This document shows positions 1 to 12,507 of a stretch of 64,000 bases of DNA, one piece after another. Source of the stretch: Taxillus chinensis (taxonomy: Eukaryota > Streptophyta > Magnoliopsida > Santalales > Loranthaceae); NCBI GenBank assembly GCA_023512835.1, contig CM042086.1, positions 17,699,820 through 17,763,819 of the forward strand, given 5' to 3'. Every line of letters begins with the position of its first letter. Position 1 is the first letter of the stretch. The notes below the pieces were generated by a model. It had not been told where the DNA came from and made no database searches. It worked only from the letters and a program-made list of their open reading frames with translations. Position numbers and translations under genes: made by a program.

Positions 1-1700
1 GTTTTGTCTTCGGTTTTACGTGGCTTTCAAATAAAGAAATTCCTCTGGGTTTTGGATTTGACTCACCCTTTCTGCTTCTAAAAAGAAAAAAAATGAAAAG
101 GAAGAATGAAAAATTATTTCCAACCTCACTGGAACAAATTTCAGATTTGATTTTATATTTGGTTCACTGGTGTGTGTGGTTCTCTTTTTCAAATGTCCAT
201 TGGCCTGCTGTTATGACTCACGTTTTCCACGTTTTGCAAATTTTAAGATCCACGTTTGCAAATTTTGTGCATTGGTGTTTTTTTTTGATGTGAAAGAGTT
301 GCTCAAACTTTTTTGTCTATTAGAGTGTTGGGTCCTCAAATTGGGTAGTTGGGTTGTTCTTACATTCCTCTACTTGGTTTTTTCTTTTTTTCTTTGTTTT
401 GGATTACGATCTGGTTGTTGAATCATATATATATATATATATATATATATTTATTTATTTATTCTCCTCTCTTATGTCTTGTTTATTTCATGCACGCTGG
501 ACTTGTAATGGCTGTTCTAGTGGGATGAGTGGCGGCCTTAGTCCACATCTTGGCTCACGTCTTGGCACGATGGCTACCACATTCCTGCTCCTATTCTATT
601 CTTCGCTCTGTCAATGGAGTCAAGCTTATTGTGGTTATATTCTCTATGTGGACCTGCTGTGTGTATTGATTGCATTTTATTTTATTTTGTTTTTATTTTT
701 ATGTTTGTGGTGATAACATGTGTTAGCTTTGTGCCCTAGGAGAAATGTTAGATTTTGGGCTGGTTTTACAATTATGGACTTTGGTCCAATCATTTGTAAA
801 GTTGTAAACCAAACACATAGTAAAAAAAAAAAACAAGAAAAAATAAAGAAACAAAAAAAAATGAGCTTTTTTATGCATGTCACAATCACACAAAACACAT
901 TTTTGTTTATTTATTCTTAATTCATATTATTTAAAAAAAACAAAGAACAAAAAACAAAAAACCATTTCTCAAATTTTAAAAAAATATTTTCTAAAAAAAC
1001 AGAAAAAGTTTTTCTAAAACAAAAAAAATAATACTTGCCCTTTATCTAAATAAAAATTTGCATTAAAAAAAATGTTAAAAAAACAGAAAACAAAAGAACA
1101 CAACAAAAAATACACAAAAAAACTTTTTAAATAAATAAATAAATACCGGACACTATTATAATAAATATTTTTACAACATGATAAACGAATGGTGACATGT
1201 ATTAACTAGAGTTTGTATTAGTCAACGACAAATCACACTCATTAGCTACCCATCCACTTGAATTTTGCATTTAGTCGCTCAGCAAATCCATTTCATTTTG
1301 TCACTATAACTCCCAGCGTATAGCAGCCTTCCAATTCAAATCCACACTTCATTCTATATTTTGTGTACTTCCGCAATCTCAAGCTTGATGTAAAAGAAGG
1401 TTAGAAAGAATGCAAACAAGGTCCAGCTCGTGCTTGCAGTATTGCTCTTCACCAACTTGAATTTCAACTCCTAACCCTTTGGTGTCTGCAGAGCACAAAT
1501 TCCAGCTTACACGATTTAAAATATAAATATAGGCTCATTCAGACAAAAAGTGAACATCCAGATCAGAAATTATTAATAACTTAACAGATTTGATTCTGAA
1601 TAAGGAAAAGAAACATTCAAATTAACAATGATGCAGTACCAAATCTGAGTATTAGGATATTGCTAATATAAAAATAAAAGATCAGGGATTTCAACTACAA
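1..1700. other. AT-rich intergenic DNA, no gene seen
   Basis: I see no protein similarity here. The stretch holds a TA microsatellite near 426-451 and many A- and T-runs (800-1130). Short open frames in it are low-complexity and do not resemble known proteins. Confidence 0.6.
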
Positions 1701-2014
1701 AAGAATTCAACTGCAGGGGATCACTAGCCCAGGGTTTCCTATAGCCACAGCATGAAACAATGCCAAGATCAAAACAACTATATTATTCTCCAAAATATCT
1801 AATGTCTGTGACAAAACCTTCGGATACAAAACACTGAGCCCTAAACTCAAAGAAGGGCTGGGCCCATATTGAAATACATTTAACATAATAAAGTACATTG
1901 CTATAAAGAAATAACATATTCGGAAATAAAATAACAAACTACCATCGACCACATCCTCTCTCTGCTATGAAAAAGAAGCCTCCGGCAAAACAAAAGCTTC
2001 ATCTCGTGAGAAGG

Positions 2015-2170
2015 TCAGGGTCCAAACAGCAACTCTTCCTCACTGATCCGCATACTATCCTCCTCTGGAGGTCTATGGCGGTACTTCAACAAAAGTTGTC
2101 GGTAACTCCCACAAGAAATCATCACAACTCTATCAAAACTATCGTCAATGCCAGTTGGGCAGGAACAAAA
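2015..2170 (-). other. Unidentified exon-like open segment
   Basis: The minus strand reads open through about 130 codons. Its last ~45 residues look like a real protein end (ISCGSYRQLLLKYRHR, then MRISEEELLFGP and a stop at about 2015). I do not recognise the family. It lies 2.1 kb downstream of the choline kinase exons on the same strand, and the last kinase exon recognised ends at a good GT donor (4267), so it could be a terminal exon of that locus. That link is a guess. Confidence 0.25.
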
Positions 2171-2763
2171 CGTGGGAAAGGTGGTAAAGGCAAGAGAGGA
2201 CAAGCATATTGGTTGGATTGTCAGGGCTAGAATGTGCAGGGGAGGCAAGGGAAAAGGAAGTGAGATCAGAGGGTCTATGGTAAAAAGTAAGATCTTACAC
2301 ATTATACACGGGGCCAATTCCCATATCATGAGGAAGATCCAGCTCACATCCATTAGCACTAACATTCTATGCACCAATGGAAACCTATTGGCATGGTGAT
2401 GCAACAATCAATCATCCACATGAAACAATGAAACATGTGATTAACATCTATAACAGACTTACAATTTTCATTCATCAAATTCTTATTATTTCTTATCTTG
2501 CGTGCAAATCAGGAGTGTGGTGTGCAAAACTGTAGATTTACTAGTTCTATAGGCAAGGAAAAGGGGAGCTAGGTCAACAGGTTTCCTAATTTGATACTCA
2601 GTGTAGCTTGAAAATGACTCATTCCCGTTAAATAGTTGACTGAGTTATTATAGGCGCACATACGACCATTGAAAATTCCACAAGGACACATGATCACCAA
2701 CAAGGAAAAAAAAAAACAAATCACCTAGCTTCCTATTAACAACCTTGATAGGCAATAAAAAAT

Positions 2764-3003
2764 TTAAGCGTTTTCTTCCAAAGAGTTTCCCAAACAATAA
2801 CTCATAAACTTCTTATCCCTAACATAAACTATGGTCAATGGTAACTCACGTGAGCACATAACCTCAGCAAAGAAAATCTCAGTCATATGGAGGGCTTTGT
2901 CAGCCTTGCTATGTGGAATAAGATGTGCCATCTTAGTAAAGCGGTCTACTATAACAAAGACTGAGTCGTGACCCTTTGAGGTCTTTGGTAATCGTAATCC
3001 CAT
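2764..3003 (-). pseudogene. Decayed Ty3/gypsy integrase fragment
   Basis: The minus-strand frame contains the integrase catalytic-core segment typical of plant Ty3/gypsy elements: GLPKTSKGHDSVFVIVDRFTKMAHLIPHSK, with TIVYVRDKKFMSY downstream. The usual VSDRD motif containing the second catalytic Asp is altered to VYVRD. Only about 80 residues remain. I see no LTRs, primer binding site, RT or protease nearby, so this is an isolated relic. It points toward the choline kinase pseudogene on the same strand. Confidence 0.75.
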
Positions 3004-3009
3004 ACAAAT

Positions 3010-4260
3010 ATCATGCTAAAGTCCTCTCAAGATGCATATGGATCCAGAAATGGAGTATATGGCCCCCCATATTTTGCTTTACTTAGCAGTTTAACGTGTA
3101 AAACACTTCCAAACAACACAAGCCATCTATCCCAAGGCTAGGCTAACTGTCCCTCATGTGACTCCACATGTACTCATGTAATGACTTACTAAGGAATACA
3201 CAAGTAAACCTATCATGGATAAGAATATCGTGAAAAGGTGAAGAATTAAGGTCTTGGGAAGCAAAATAAATGTTAATCGAAAATATATGTTGCACATATC
3301 CAAAGTACCTTAAGCAATGTTTTTTTAATTTTATCCTTGATCAAAGCAATCCCAAATTAAGTACAAACATCTTCATTTCTAATTTTATCCTTTAGTCATA
3401 CCACACAATCATTTTAGTATTTGCATCTTAATTGCACATTTTGTGTTCGTGTTCTTGGTGAATCACCCAACACACACTACTGATTAACGAAACCAGTCTT
3501 GTAACTCTTGTAACTGTTCTATAAAACTTGTCTTTCAACTTCAATGTCATTGAAAAATATCATCTTCAAAAATAAAATAACAAAATAGCATAGACAATAA
3601 AAAAATAAAAGTACAACTATGAATGGTAATGTCATCTCAATCCCAATCACGGACTATTAAATGACATTCTTTTTTGTTCACTCATTTAAACCTATGTTAT
3701 GCTCTCATACAATTACATTTTTTATAAAAAGTTACAAAGAGCCCAATTTTACTTGAAAGAATATCATAATTTTTTTAAGAACAACAAATGCATTTAATAG
3801 AACAAATTACACAGAACTATGCATGTCATAAGAAACCTTTATTACAACAACTCTCTTTTATTTCATTCAGCTTCTTTTATGGCTGAAAACTTGAGATCTA
3901 TTTCAAAAATAAAATAAAATAAAACAAATCTCTGTAATTTAGTTTATATTCATTTGCAAATATCAAAACCCATCAAAGCTTAAAGTAGGTGAAATGTAGA
4001 ATCTATTGTCATTTTCCCAAACATAATAAAATTTTCCCTAAAGGAATTATAATAATTGAATTCCCCTTGGGTTCTATATCTTTGAGCCATAGGCCTAATG
4101 CACTTTTTTAGATTTTAGTGCACCAAATGAAGGGATTTAAAAGTGACTACAATTATTAGGATGCTTTCAACCAAACAAGCACTTCAAAATAATAATCTTT
4201 GTATTAATTACCAAATAAGCACCATAGTACTATTAAATAAACAGAAGATCTTGAAAATAA
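3010..4260. other. AT-rich intergenic DNA
   Basis: Nothing recognisable. Sequence between the integrase relic and the last recognised choline kinase exon; only short random frames. Confidence 0.5.
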
Positions 4261-4267
4261 TACTTAC

Positions 4268-6758
4268 GCAAGCAGTAAAAAAGAGAAAGCAACTTGAAAT
4301 AGAGCTTCGATTCTTTGAGCCATCAAAACAACTTCTACACGAATCCAGTAATGCAACCTTCCTCAACCAATACTGTTGAAACCTCTGCCTCGCATTCTCC
4401 ATGTAATCAAAGTCAATCTCATTCACATGATCCTAACACGTTGAGATAAAAATTGAATAAACCAGTGCAAAAAAGGCCGAATTCACCAATAAAACATCAA
4501 CAAAGGCCCTGTACACCTATTACCACATAAACAGTAAATTATTTTCCATAAGATCTGGTATTGAAAACTATCTGACTTGCAGAGTTAACCAAAGCATTAT
4601 TCAATTGAACAGTCAACTAATGCATGGAAATGTCATTCTAGGTATGCTTTATCATAGTAACACAAACAGAAATCAGTTAATTAATACATTTCCACGCCAT
4701 TAATATCCAAAAAGCAACAAACCTAGATTTTTGTCAAATAATCAGAAAAGAAAAAACATATTTAAACTATTTTGATGAAGAACAGAAATCAAATGCCCGC
4801 TTCAAAGGAATTGTAAATTCCTTTTAACTGCACAAGATTAGGTGTCTGTTTAATATCTTAAATATTGTACTCATACAAAAGTCCATCATCAATCCAATCA
4901 AAAACATTACTATGGGGGCTTAGACATACCGATATTATTCCCCATAAACCCCATAATAGATGACTTGCAAGACTATACTTCTCAACATGTTCAAGTAGCT
5001 GTTCCAGTTCAAGATCACTAGGTTGATTGCCTGCATAAAGATAATGGTAACATCAAACACCAGTTTTTATTAAAATAGGATTACATGCACTCACCAATGC
5101 AAGTGCGCTCATGAGATTTAAGAACCACCTTTATCTAACTACTCAATTTGCTAAAATAACCCAAAAAACAGAAAAGGATAACAAATTGATACCCTACCTG
5201 TATTGTTCAAATACATACTGAGAAATCTTTAACGCTCCTCCAAACCTTTTTCAAGAGTCGCACGTTAAGAGAGGACTTAATTAGATTCATTTTATATAAA
5301 GAAATTGCCTTCAAATACTAAATTGGAAGTGAATACTTAAGCTTGTCACCTACTTGGATGCTTATTGTAGTCCAAAATATGAGGTGTTTCTGTATGATAA
5401 TCAGCAGCCCATTCGCAGAAATGATTCGATATATCATATGCAACAGGATTATAACTTGCATACTCAGTCCTGAAAGAGAAAGTAGAATTTAGACAACTAA
5501 CAGCTATCACAACCAAAATCACCTCGCATATTAGTATCAAATCAGTTCAGACCCCAACACGCTCTTGATAAGCCTGGGATACGCAGAAAATGAATCAGAA
5601 TTTTGTAAGAGGTTCGACATACAAGGGACACCCAACCAATACGCGAGATGGGGCCCAAATCTTCGACAATATACACAGCACACCTTTGCAGTTCCAAAAA
5701 AAACTGTTAAGTATTTGCAGAACAAGAAAAACGAGAGAGCGCTTACTGGAGATGTACAAATCAATTTGTGGTCTATGTAACTTACTGCTCTACCCTATCA
5801 ATTTGTTTTATTTTCTTATGTTAATTTTGTCATATTTTATTTATTAAAAAATATATATATTAAAAATATATATTAATTTACATGTGTCGAGGTGGGTCGT
5901 GTCATATCGTGCTGTCTGTTGTGTCCATGCCACAAGCCACAACTCTGGCTAATATATAATCAGTTCCAAGCCTTAAAAGGGTACAACATACATAAGAAAA
6001 CATAAATAAATAACAAATCACACATTTCAAGCTAAACGGTAGTCCGAGCTTCGATTAAGCAATTAATAAAAAAGCTTTTGAGAAAACATACCGGAACCAA
6101 TCACATCAAAATTCCTAGGACAACATACCACGAAAGAACTCTCCCGGTAAAATCAATTAAATAAACATAATTAGTTAATTTAAATGATGCAATGCTATTT
6201 TATTTAACCATATGATGGCCAATTTGTTTTGCCTTCTATAAACTTGTAAAAGACAACACAAGAACTATTGAGTAAAAATAAATAGGAACTTACTATAATG
6301 GTTATACACCTAGTTTCTTCATCCATCATTATGTTTTCGTATTGCAAATCATTGTGGCAAAATCCTATATACTGATGATCTCCTGATTCCTGAAAGCTCC
6401 TTTTTCAATAAGAGGATCTCCTCTTCAATGGAATCTAAATGAAAGGCCTTGGCTTCTTCTGAGGTAGACATATTTTTGGCCAGATTAAGCCATTTTCTGA
6501 AGAATAAAGAAAAGCTTATTTCATAACATGCATGTATGATAAATTTATAAGGACTCATGGCCTTGGCATGAAACTGCATTTTATATGAGATTAACTAGTT
6601 TTGTGATGAATGGAAAACAAGAAAAAAGATCATTACCTCAGTCTATCCCAAAGAGTGACATTTTCTGGACCTGGTACAGCAAGATCATGAAACTCCTTCA
6701 TTTTAACTGCTATAAGTGCAGATACATCTGGATCATGCAGTTCAGATGCTAATAATGT
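4268..6758 (-). pseudogene. Choline/ethanolamine kinase pseudogene, 5' part not found
   Basis: Six exon-like segments with GT/AG borders follow a plant choline kinase in order: 6758-6637, 6496-6294, 5469-5354, 5245-5198, 5030-4930 and 4432-4268. Seen are the ATP/choline catalytic block [18 protein letters not shown], then [19 protein letters not shown], the segment [19 protein letters not shown], and the C-terminal [20 protein letters not shown]. The product would phosphorylate choline in the first Kennedy-pathway step. Three lesions break it: one extra base before the CHNDLQY block (about 6400), two bases missing at the conserved IIDYEY motif (about 5465, giving TGA), and TAA replacing a conserved Gln codon (5229-5231). 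N-terminal exons with the phosphate-binding region were not found up to the PIN gene. The lesions are independent, so I treat it as dead. Sequencing error is possible but would not explain the nonsense codon. Confidence 0.85.
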
Positions 6759-6759
6759 C

Positions 6760-8362
6760 TGAAATGTCCAGTTGTCCACCATATGTAAAGGACAAAAGCA
6801 GAGCATTTGTAAGAACATCAAACAGAAACAAAAAGGTGAACAAAAAATCCTTTAATCATTTGCAAAATTATCTGTTTTACTTTTCAAACTTCCAATTTTC
6901 ATTGAATCCACAAAATTTATGGACTAGACTTGCAAAGGAAGAGCATATCAACATTCAAATAATAAATAAAAAATCATTTAACACAAGTTGAAAGTCATTT
7001 AACTGCTAACCATATAGCATATTATACCTTAGATTGCAGATATAGATGCAGTTATAGATATGATAAGACATCCATAAAGTTTATTTTATTACTAATCAAG
7101 ACTCGCATGCATTGCATAAAAAAATTAGTACATAAGCAACAAACATTAGGCAGGGTGAAAATTAATTTCATCAAGTGCATAACAGTAAGTAGTTGTTAAA
7201 GGCATGCCTAGGCCCAAGATGTAGTGTGATGCAAGTATCATCACTTCGCCTAAAAGAGGCACAGCATCTTTGAAGAGGAGTGCACTCCATGTGCTAAGGT
7301 GCAAGGTGTAGGCACAGTAAAATAAGGCCTCATTGAGACCAGACATTTTTTTAATAATAAAGAAAAAGTCACATATTTTCCTGAAACACTGTTGTTTTGT
7401 TTGCTTTGAAAAAATGAAACCAAGGCTATAAGGACTGGATGCGACATAAGTTGCAATCCAAGCCATTCAAGCCCAAACAGCTGTCAAGAAGCTCTTGGCC
7501 ATCAACACTACACCATTGAACTCACAAGTCTCAACTGCCCTCCTATTCTGGTGTTGTGCAGTCCTAAAATGCTGTCTGAAGTTATCCCAGCTGCTGCTCC
7601 CCCCTGATCTGCTGCCAGAGTTTGAACTATTGCTTTATTTATTAAGAATAAAGTCAATGAATTATTCTTATTTATTTACCCAGAACTTTGATGCTTGAAG
7701 TAATGCTTTAATTACTAAGAATGTACTTGACTTGTTGGCAATATAATCCATAGGAATCTTTGATTTGTCATTATGGATAATTTGCTAAATACATGCTCAT
7801 TATGTGATTTTGTATACATTGTGTGCCTTGTGCTTGAACTTCATGCCTAGGCTCTAGGACCATTTGACGCTTTGGGTGCCCCTGCACCCTTAACAACACC
7901 AGGGAACAATAATTTAACCAGAAGTATCTTCAAGGAAATTTGTGTGAAAAACCAAATCAAATGAAAATTGGATAATGAGAGCTCCTTAATGATCGATTAA
8001 ATTTTAAATTTTTTTTGAACATAGTAGAAAATTTTAATGCATACTTATAAGCTTTTTATACAGAGCATATTTAATCTATTTATTTTTTACTGCAGCTAAA
8101 TTTTCTTTGATGTGGATGGTTACACTTGATTACAAGATAAAATATTTTAAAAAGTTACGGATATTTTTCATTTATCAAACAATTGTTTTGCATTATCCAT
8201 GGTTGCAGTAGATACATTAAGTGTCGAGTGTTGTAAGTTGGGAATCGACTTCTAGAAGAATACTAGAAGACCCTTTCAAAGGTAGTGAGAAAAAACTAAT
8301 GCACCCGAAAACACAAAAATATCAAAGAGAAGGTAAACATTAAAAAAACAATAGCAATGCTC
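6760..8362. other. Non-coding DNA upstream of choline kinase exons
   Basis: Expected position of the first choline kinase intron and N-terminal exons, which I could not find. Two short GC-richer patches (7195-7340 and 7820-7895) share CCTAGGC-containing phrases and may be remnants of one repeat. Confidence 0.4.
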
Positions 8363-8374
8363 ACTGGACTCCAT

Positions 8375-8561
8375 AGGACAAAACCTGCCCGAAAGCTCCC
8401 ACAAGTGATGGGGTCTAGGAAGGGGTTGGGTCACGTAGGCCAAGGTGGACGCAATCTTCCCTCACAATTAATTTAAATACAAGAGGCCTCTCTGCAACTT
8501 GAACCCATGACCTGCAGGCCACGGCACACTAACTCTACTATAATGCCAAGGTTTGCCCTTT
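8375..8561 (-). mobile_element. Au-like tRNA-derived SINE
   Basis: Read on the minus strand, it starts with the Au-SINE head (GGGCAAACCTTGGCA), has a tRNA-like B box (GGTTCAAGTTGC), and continues through the GACCCC and GGGAGCTT phrases near its end. It is flanked by a 12-base target duplication with one mismatch: CACTGGACTCCA at 8363-8374 and CATTGGACTCCA at 8562-8573. It is non-coding and would depend on LINE machinery for movement. Confidence 0.8.
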
Positions 8562-9450
8562 CATTGGACTCCAATAACATATATAAAAACAACTTAAATA
8601 GCATTGATTGATTATAAGGGTGGAAAGATTGAAATGTTTACACATAGACTAACACACTTGTTTCTTGCTATAAAGATTAGCAGCCAAAGCAGAAAATCAT
8701 ATGCCTAAAGCAAAAACTCTTTGATGCCCAATCAACAACACCCAAAGGTACGGAATGGGGAATCACATGGGAAGTAAGGCCGTCGATTGATTTGACAAAG
8801 GAATTGATAAAGTTGAGTTTCAAGCACTATAAATTGTGAGTTGACTTCTAGATGAAGTCTACTACTTATTCAAAGGCAGTGAGAAAAAATTGAAAATTTT
8901 CTTGCCCAATAATTATGCGCTATGGAATGGCTGCAGATGCAAAATCTGCACTAATGGTACTGCTAAGGTTAATTTTATAGTTAAAAAAAAATGCATTAAC
9001 AGCATTTTGACTTCAGAAACATACTAGAAGCTACACATGATACAGCTTGGTAAACAAACCCTGCAAGCATATCATTAGTAGTATTACACCAGACGCGCTC
9101 TATGGCTGTTACTAGAAAACCATAACCAACACATTTGCAGGATTGTTATTAGATAATCCGCTGAGAAGTGGTTATCCAAAAATGGAGAAAAATAGAATAG
9201 ATTATGTGACCTATTTGATCAAATAATGACAATATATTCTGGGATAGACTCCATGCACTAAAAGGCTTGACAAGATCGACAAGACCAACACGTCTATGAC
9301 TCCATATGACAAGCACACAGTTTGGCAAATCATTCATTTTCGGTTATGTAAGGCTACGGAGAACATTGGAATGAATAATTCACAAACTCACAACATATCA
9401 TTATAGTACACTGCCTCAAGATTAATTTGTAATAATAATAATTAATAAAG

Positions 9451-9614
9451 GGGGAATACGGTACATGAAATTTGGAAAGGGAACGGACCACACGAGCCAA
9501 TAAAGATGCAATCTTCCCCATAATTAAGTTAATCGTAAAAGATTTGTCTGGGAGTTAACGTCACGAGTGACGAAACGGCTAAGAGACATGTTTACATTAC
9601 ACCAAGGTTCACCG
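9451..9614 (-). mobile_element. Degenerate Au-like SINE
   Basis: A second, more diverged minus-strand Au-like SINE. The head (GGTGAACCTTGGTGTAATG) and the tRNA-like part with ACTCGTGACGTTAACTCCC are recognisable. It is flanked by similar AATAATAATAA-rich sequence (9428-9450 and 9614-9633), which may be a target duplication but is low-complexity. Confidence 0.6.
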
Positions 9615-9619
9615 TTAAT

Positions 9620-10992
9620 AATAATAAATAAAGTACATTATTTATTTAAACAAACACACAGAAGACATACCCAATACGAAACCTAAGCTTAGAGGAAATT
9701 TAAAAATAAAAATAAAACGTAATTCAAAACCAAAGACGCAAGGAATCCAAATGAGTAGAGTAAACCACCAATAAATTCAATACATCAATGTGTAAACCAC
9801 CCAGACAGGAAAGAGTAAAGTGGAGACGCAAGGAATCCATGCCCGTGATTTTACGATCCAAATCACCACCACGCATCGAGTGTTTCAAATTTCAATACAA
9901 CGAGTGAGAATCATTCACAACGCGAGTTTCTATTTCAATACAACGCGAGTGACAATCATGGACTTGCTTTCAATTACGTTAAAAAAGAAACAAATAATGA
10001 AAGAATTACGAACGCTCCCCGATATAAACAAACACAAAAAGCCAAGACGCAATGAATAAAACGTTCAATTACTTTTTCTCCGGGACCGAGAGCCAGAAAA
10101 AAACGCTGTACCTTCTACTGTAATCCAAAAAATATAATTATTTTAAAAAATATTAAATTTAGATGAATTTAAAATATACATTTAGAATTCAGTGTTTAAA
10201 TTATTTTTAAAAATTATTTTTAATTATTTTTAATTTTGTCGGGACGAATTTTATATATATATATATATATATCTCAAAACATATACAAAACAAGCCTTGA
10301 GATTGTCACCTCTATCAAAGCAAAGTTGATTTTTGTTTTTTGTTTTCTGCTTCAAATATTATTATTCTTACTTATGTCTTGGTTTTTAAGTATTTAATTT
10401 TTTTATGTTATTTATTCTATAATAATTAAAAATATCTATACTTTTACATTTATTTTTTTATTTTTAATTACTTTTTATTTTATGGCCATTCTTGGTAATA
10501 TTTTCTCAAAAGAATGAAATAGAATTAAATAATAATTTTAGTGTTTAAAAGATAAGAAGTAAATAAATTTCCGTTGACCTTTATGTATTTGCTTTTCTTA
10601 TTAATAAATTTGTCTCTTTCTTGTAAAAAAAAATTCAAATAAAAACACTAGAATAATTAATTCCGTTACCTTATTATGTTTATTAAAATATAATATAATG
10701 AAACTCTTATACTTATATATATATATATATAACAAACAAACTCTAATAATGTTTGACTCATTTATATTCACAAACATGTGTTTAAAAATATACATTTATA
10801 AACATATGTTTATAAATAATATCTGATAACATCAATAATTATGTTTACGAATAAATATTAATGAACAAAATGCTAATAAACAGTTAAATAAATGAACAAA
10901 CAATAATAGAAAATATAATATTTTAATAAATAAAAAGTTATTAGTATTGAATTAAATTTAAATAATTAAGATTTTTTGTTAAATTAACTGTT

Positions 10993-11036
<44 letters not shown>

Positions 11037-11542
11037 CGTAGTGTACGCTCTTATCGAAGACCCTACAATTTATATATACATTATTTAATTTAAAAAATGC
11101 GTGATTTAAATCTTCAAAGGAATTTAATTAAAAAAATGAACAAGCCTAAAAGAAATAGCAATTCAAAATGATAGAGCTACACAAATTTCTAGAGGCTAAT
11201 TTTGAGTGTTACTAATTAATGTGAATTAATTAATATCAAATCATCGTCAGCGTTTGTTTTTTCTCTTGGTTTGTGGGCAAGGGATGGCAATGCGCGTACT
11301 AATTTGTCCAGTAAATACACTGCAATAATAACTGTAATAATAGAGCTTATTGTAATTTGTTTTAGTTAATTTTAACTAAATTTAACTATTAGTTAATTTA
11401 TCGTGAGTAATTGCACCTTAATTAATTTTATTCTTTTAATGTTAATTCTCCAAATATATATTTATGATTTGTCATTCATTAAAAACTTTAATTAATTTTA
11501 TTCTTTTATTTAATTTTATCGATAGCCGTCCTGCACCGCCTA

Positions 11543-11586
<44 letters not shown>

Positions 11587-11741
11587 GTGTATATATATAT
11601 ATATATATATTACCCCCAGTTAATTCCATTCCGCCTCTTTCTTTCTTCCGCAGACATATTTTTTCAATCGCAGCCTCTTTCTTCCTTTCCATTCCCAGCC
11701 TCTTTCTTTGTTTCCATTCCCAGCCTCTTTCCAATCGCAAG
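9620..11741. other. AT-rich region upstream of the PIN gene with microsatellites
   Basis: No gene recognised. It contains a short direct repeat (TTTCAATACAACG at about 9888 and 9933) and (AT)n tracts at about 10254-10272, 10998-11032, 11548-11581 and 11591-11610. The last two lie 130-190 bases upstream of the PIN start codon, so the PIN promoter is interrupted by, or built around, TA repeats. The stretch 11630-11741 is CT-rich and is probably the 5' leader. Confidence 0.55.
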
Positions 11742-12467
11742 ATGATCACCGGAGGAGACATCTACCAAGTCTTCGCGGCAATGGTGCCGATGTACGTGGC
11801 AATTCTTCTGGGTTACGCCGCCGTCAAGTGGTGGCGTATCTTCACACTGGACCAATGTGCCGGTGTCAACCATGTCGTCACCAAATTTGCCCTGCCCATG
11901 TTGGTACTTAAATTCATGGCAAAAAACAATCCGTACACCATGAACTTGAGCTTTATTGCCGCCGACGCCCTCCAAAAGGTTGTCATCCTCGCGGGAGTCC
12001 TCGCATGGCTTTGGGTGTGCAAACGTGCAACACTTGATTGGGCCGTCACCCTCTTTTCCCTTGCCACCGTCCCCAACACCATAATCATAGGGATACCTCT
12101 CCTCAAGGCCATGTACGGAGACATGGTCATCAATCTGTTGATCCAGATCGCGGTGCTACAGTGTTTGATATGGATCAATCTGTTGATGGCAATGTACGAG
12201 TACAGGGCCGCCACCGTCCTCCTCTCCTCCCAGAAGTTTCCGGTTGACGATCTACATGAAAGAAGGTCGTTCCGGATCGACTCCATATCCGTCGCCCGCT
12301 CGGACCCCTTGGAGGCTAAACCCGACAGCCACGACTGCGTACTCCCGAGGTCCGCATCGTTGAGGTCCGAGGAGTCATCGGGTGTTACATGCAACATGGC
12401 AACAACCATGACAGATATCACAGAGATTGCTGCAGGTTGGTTTCCGCGTCGGCGTTCTCGTTCCGAC

Positions 12468-12507
<40 letters not shown>

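Noticed and set aside
9149..9337. Minus-strand frame as a possible N-terminal choline kinase exon
   Set aside because: The translation lacks the expected YGEGVEVFF and FEFMSKHGQGPRLL regions.
11813..12421. 202-codon minus-strand frame
   Set aside because: Exact antisense shadow of PIN exon 1, which carries clear family motifs and correct splice phases.
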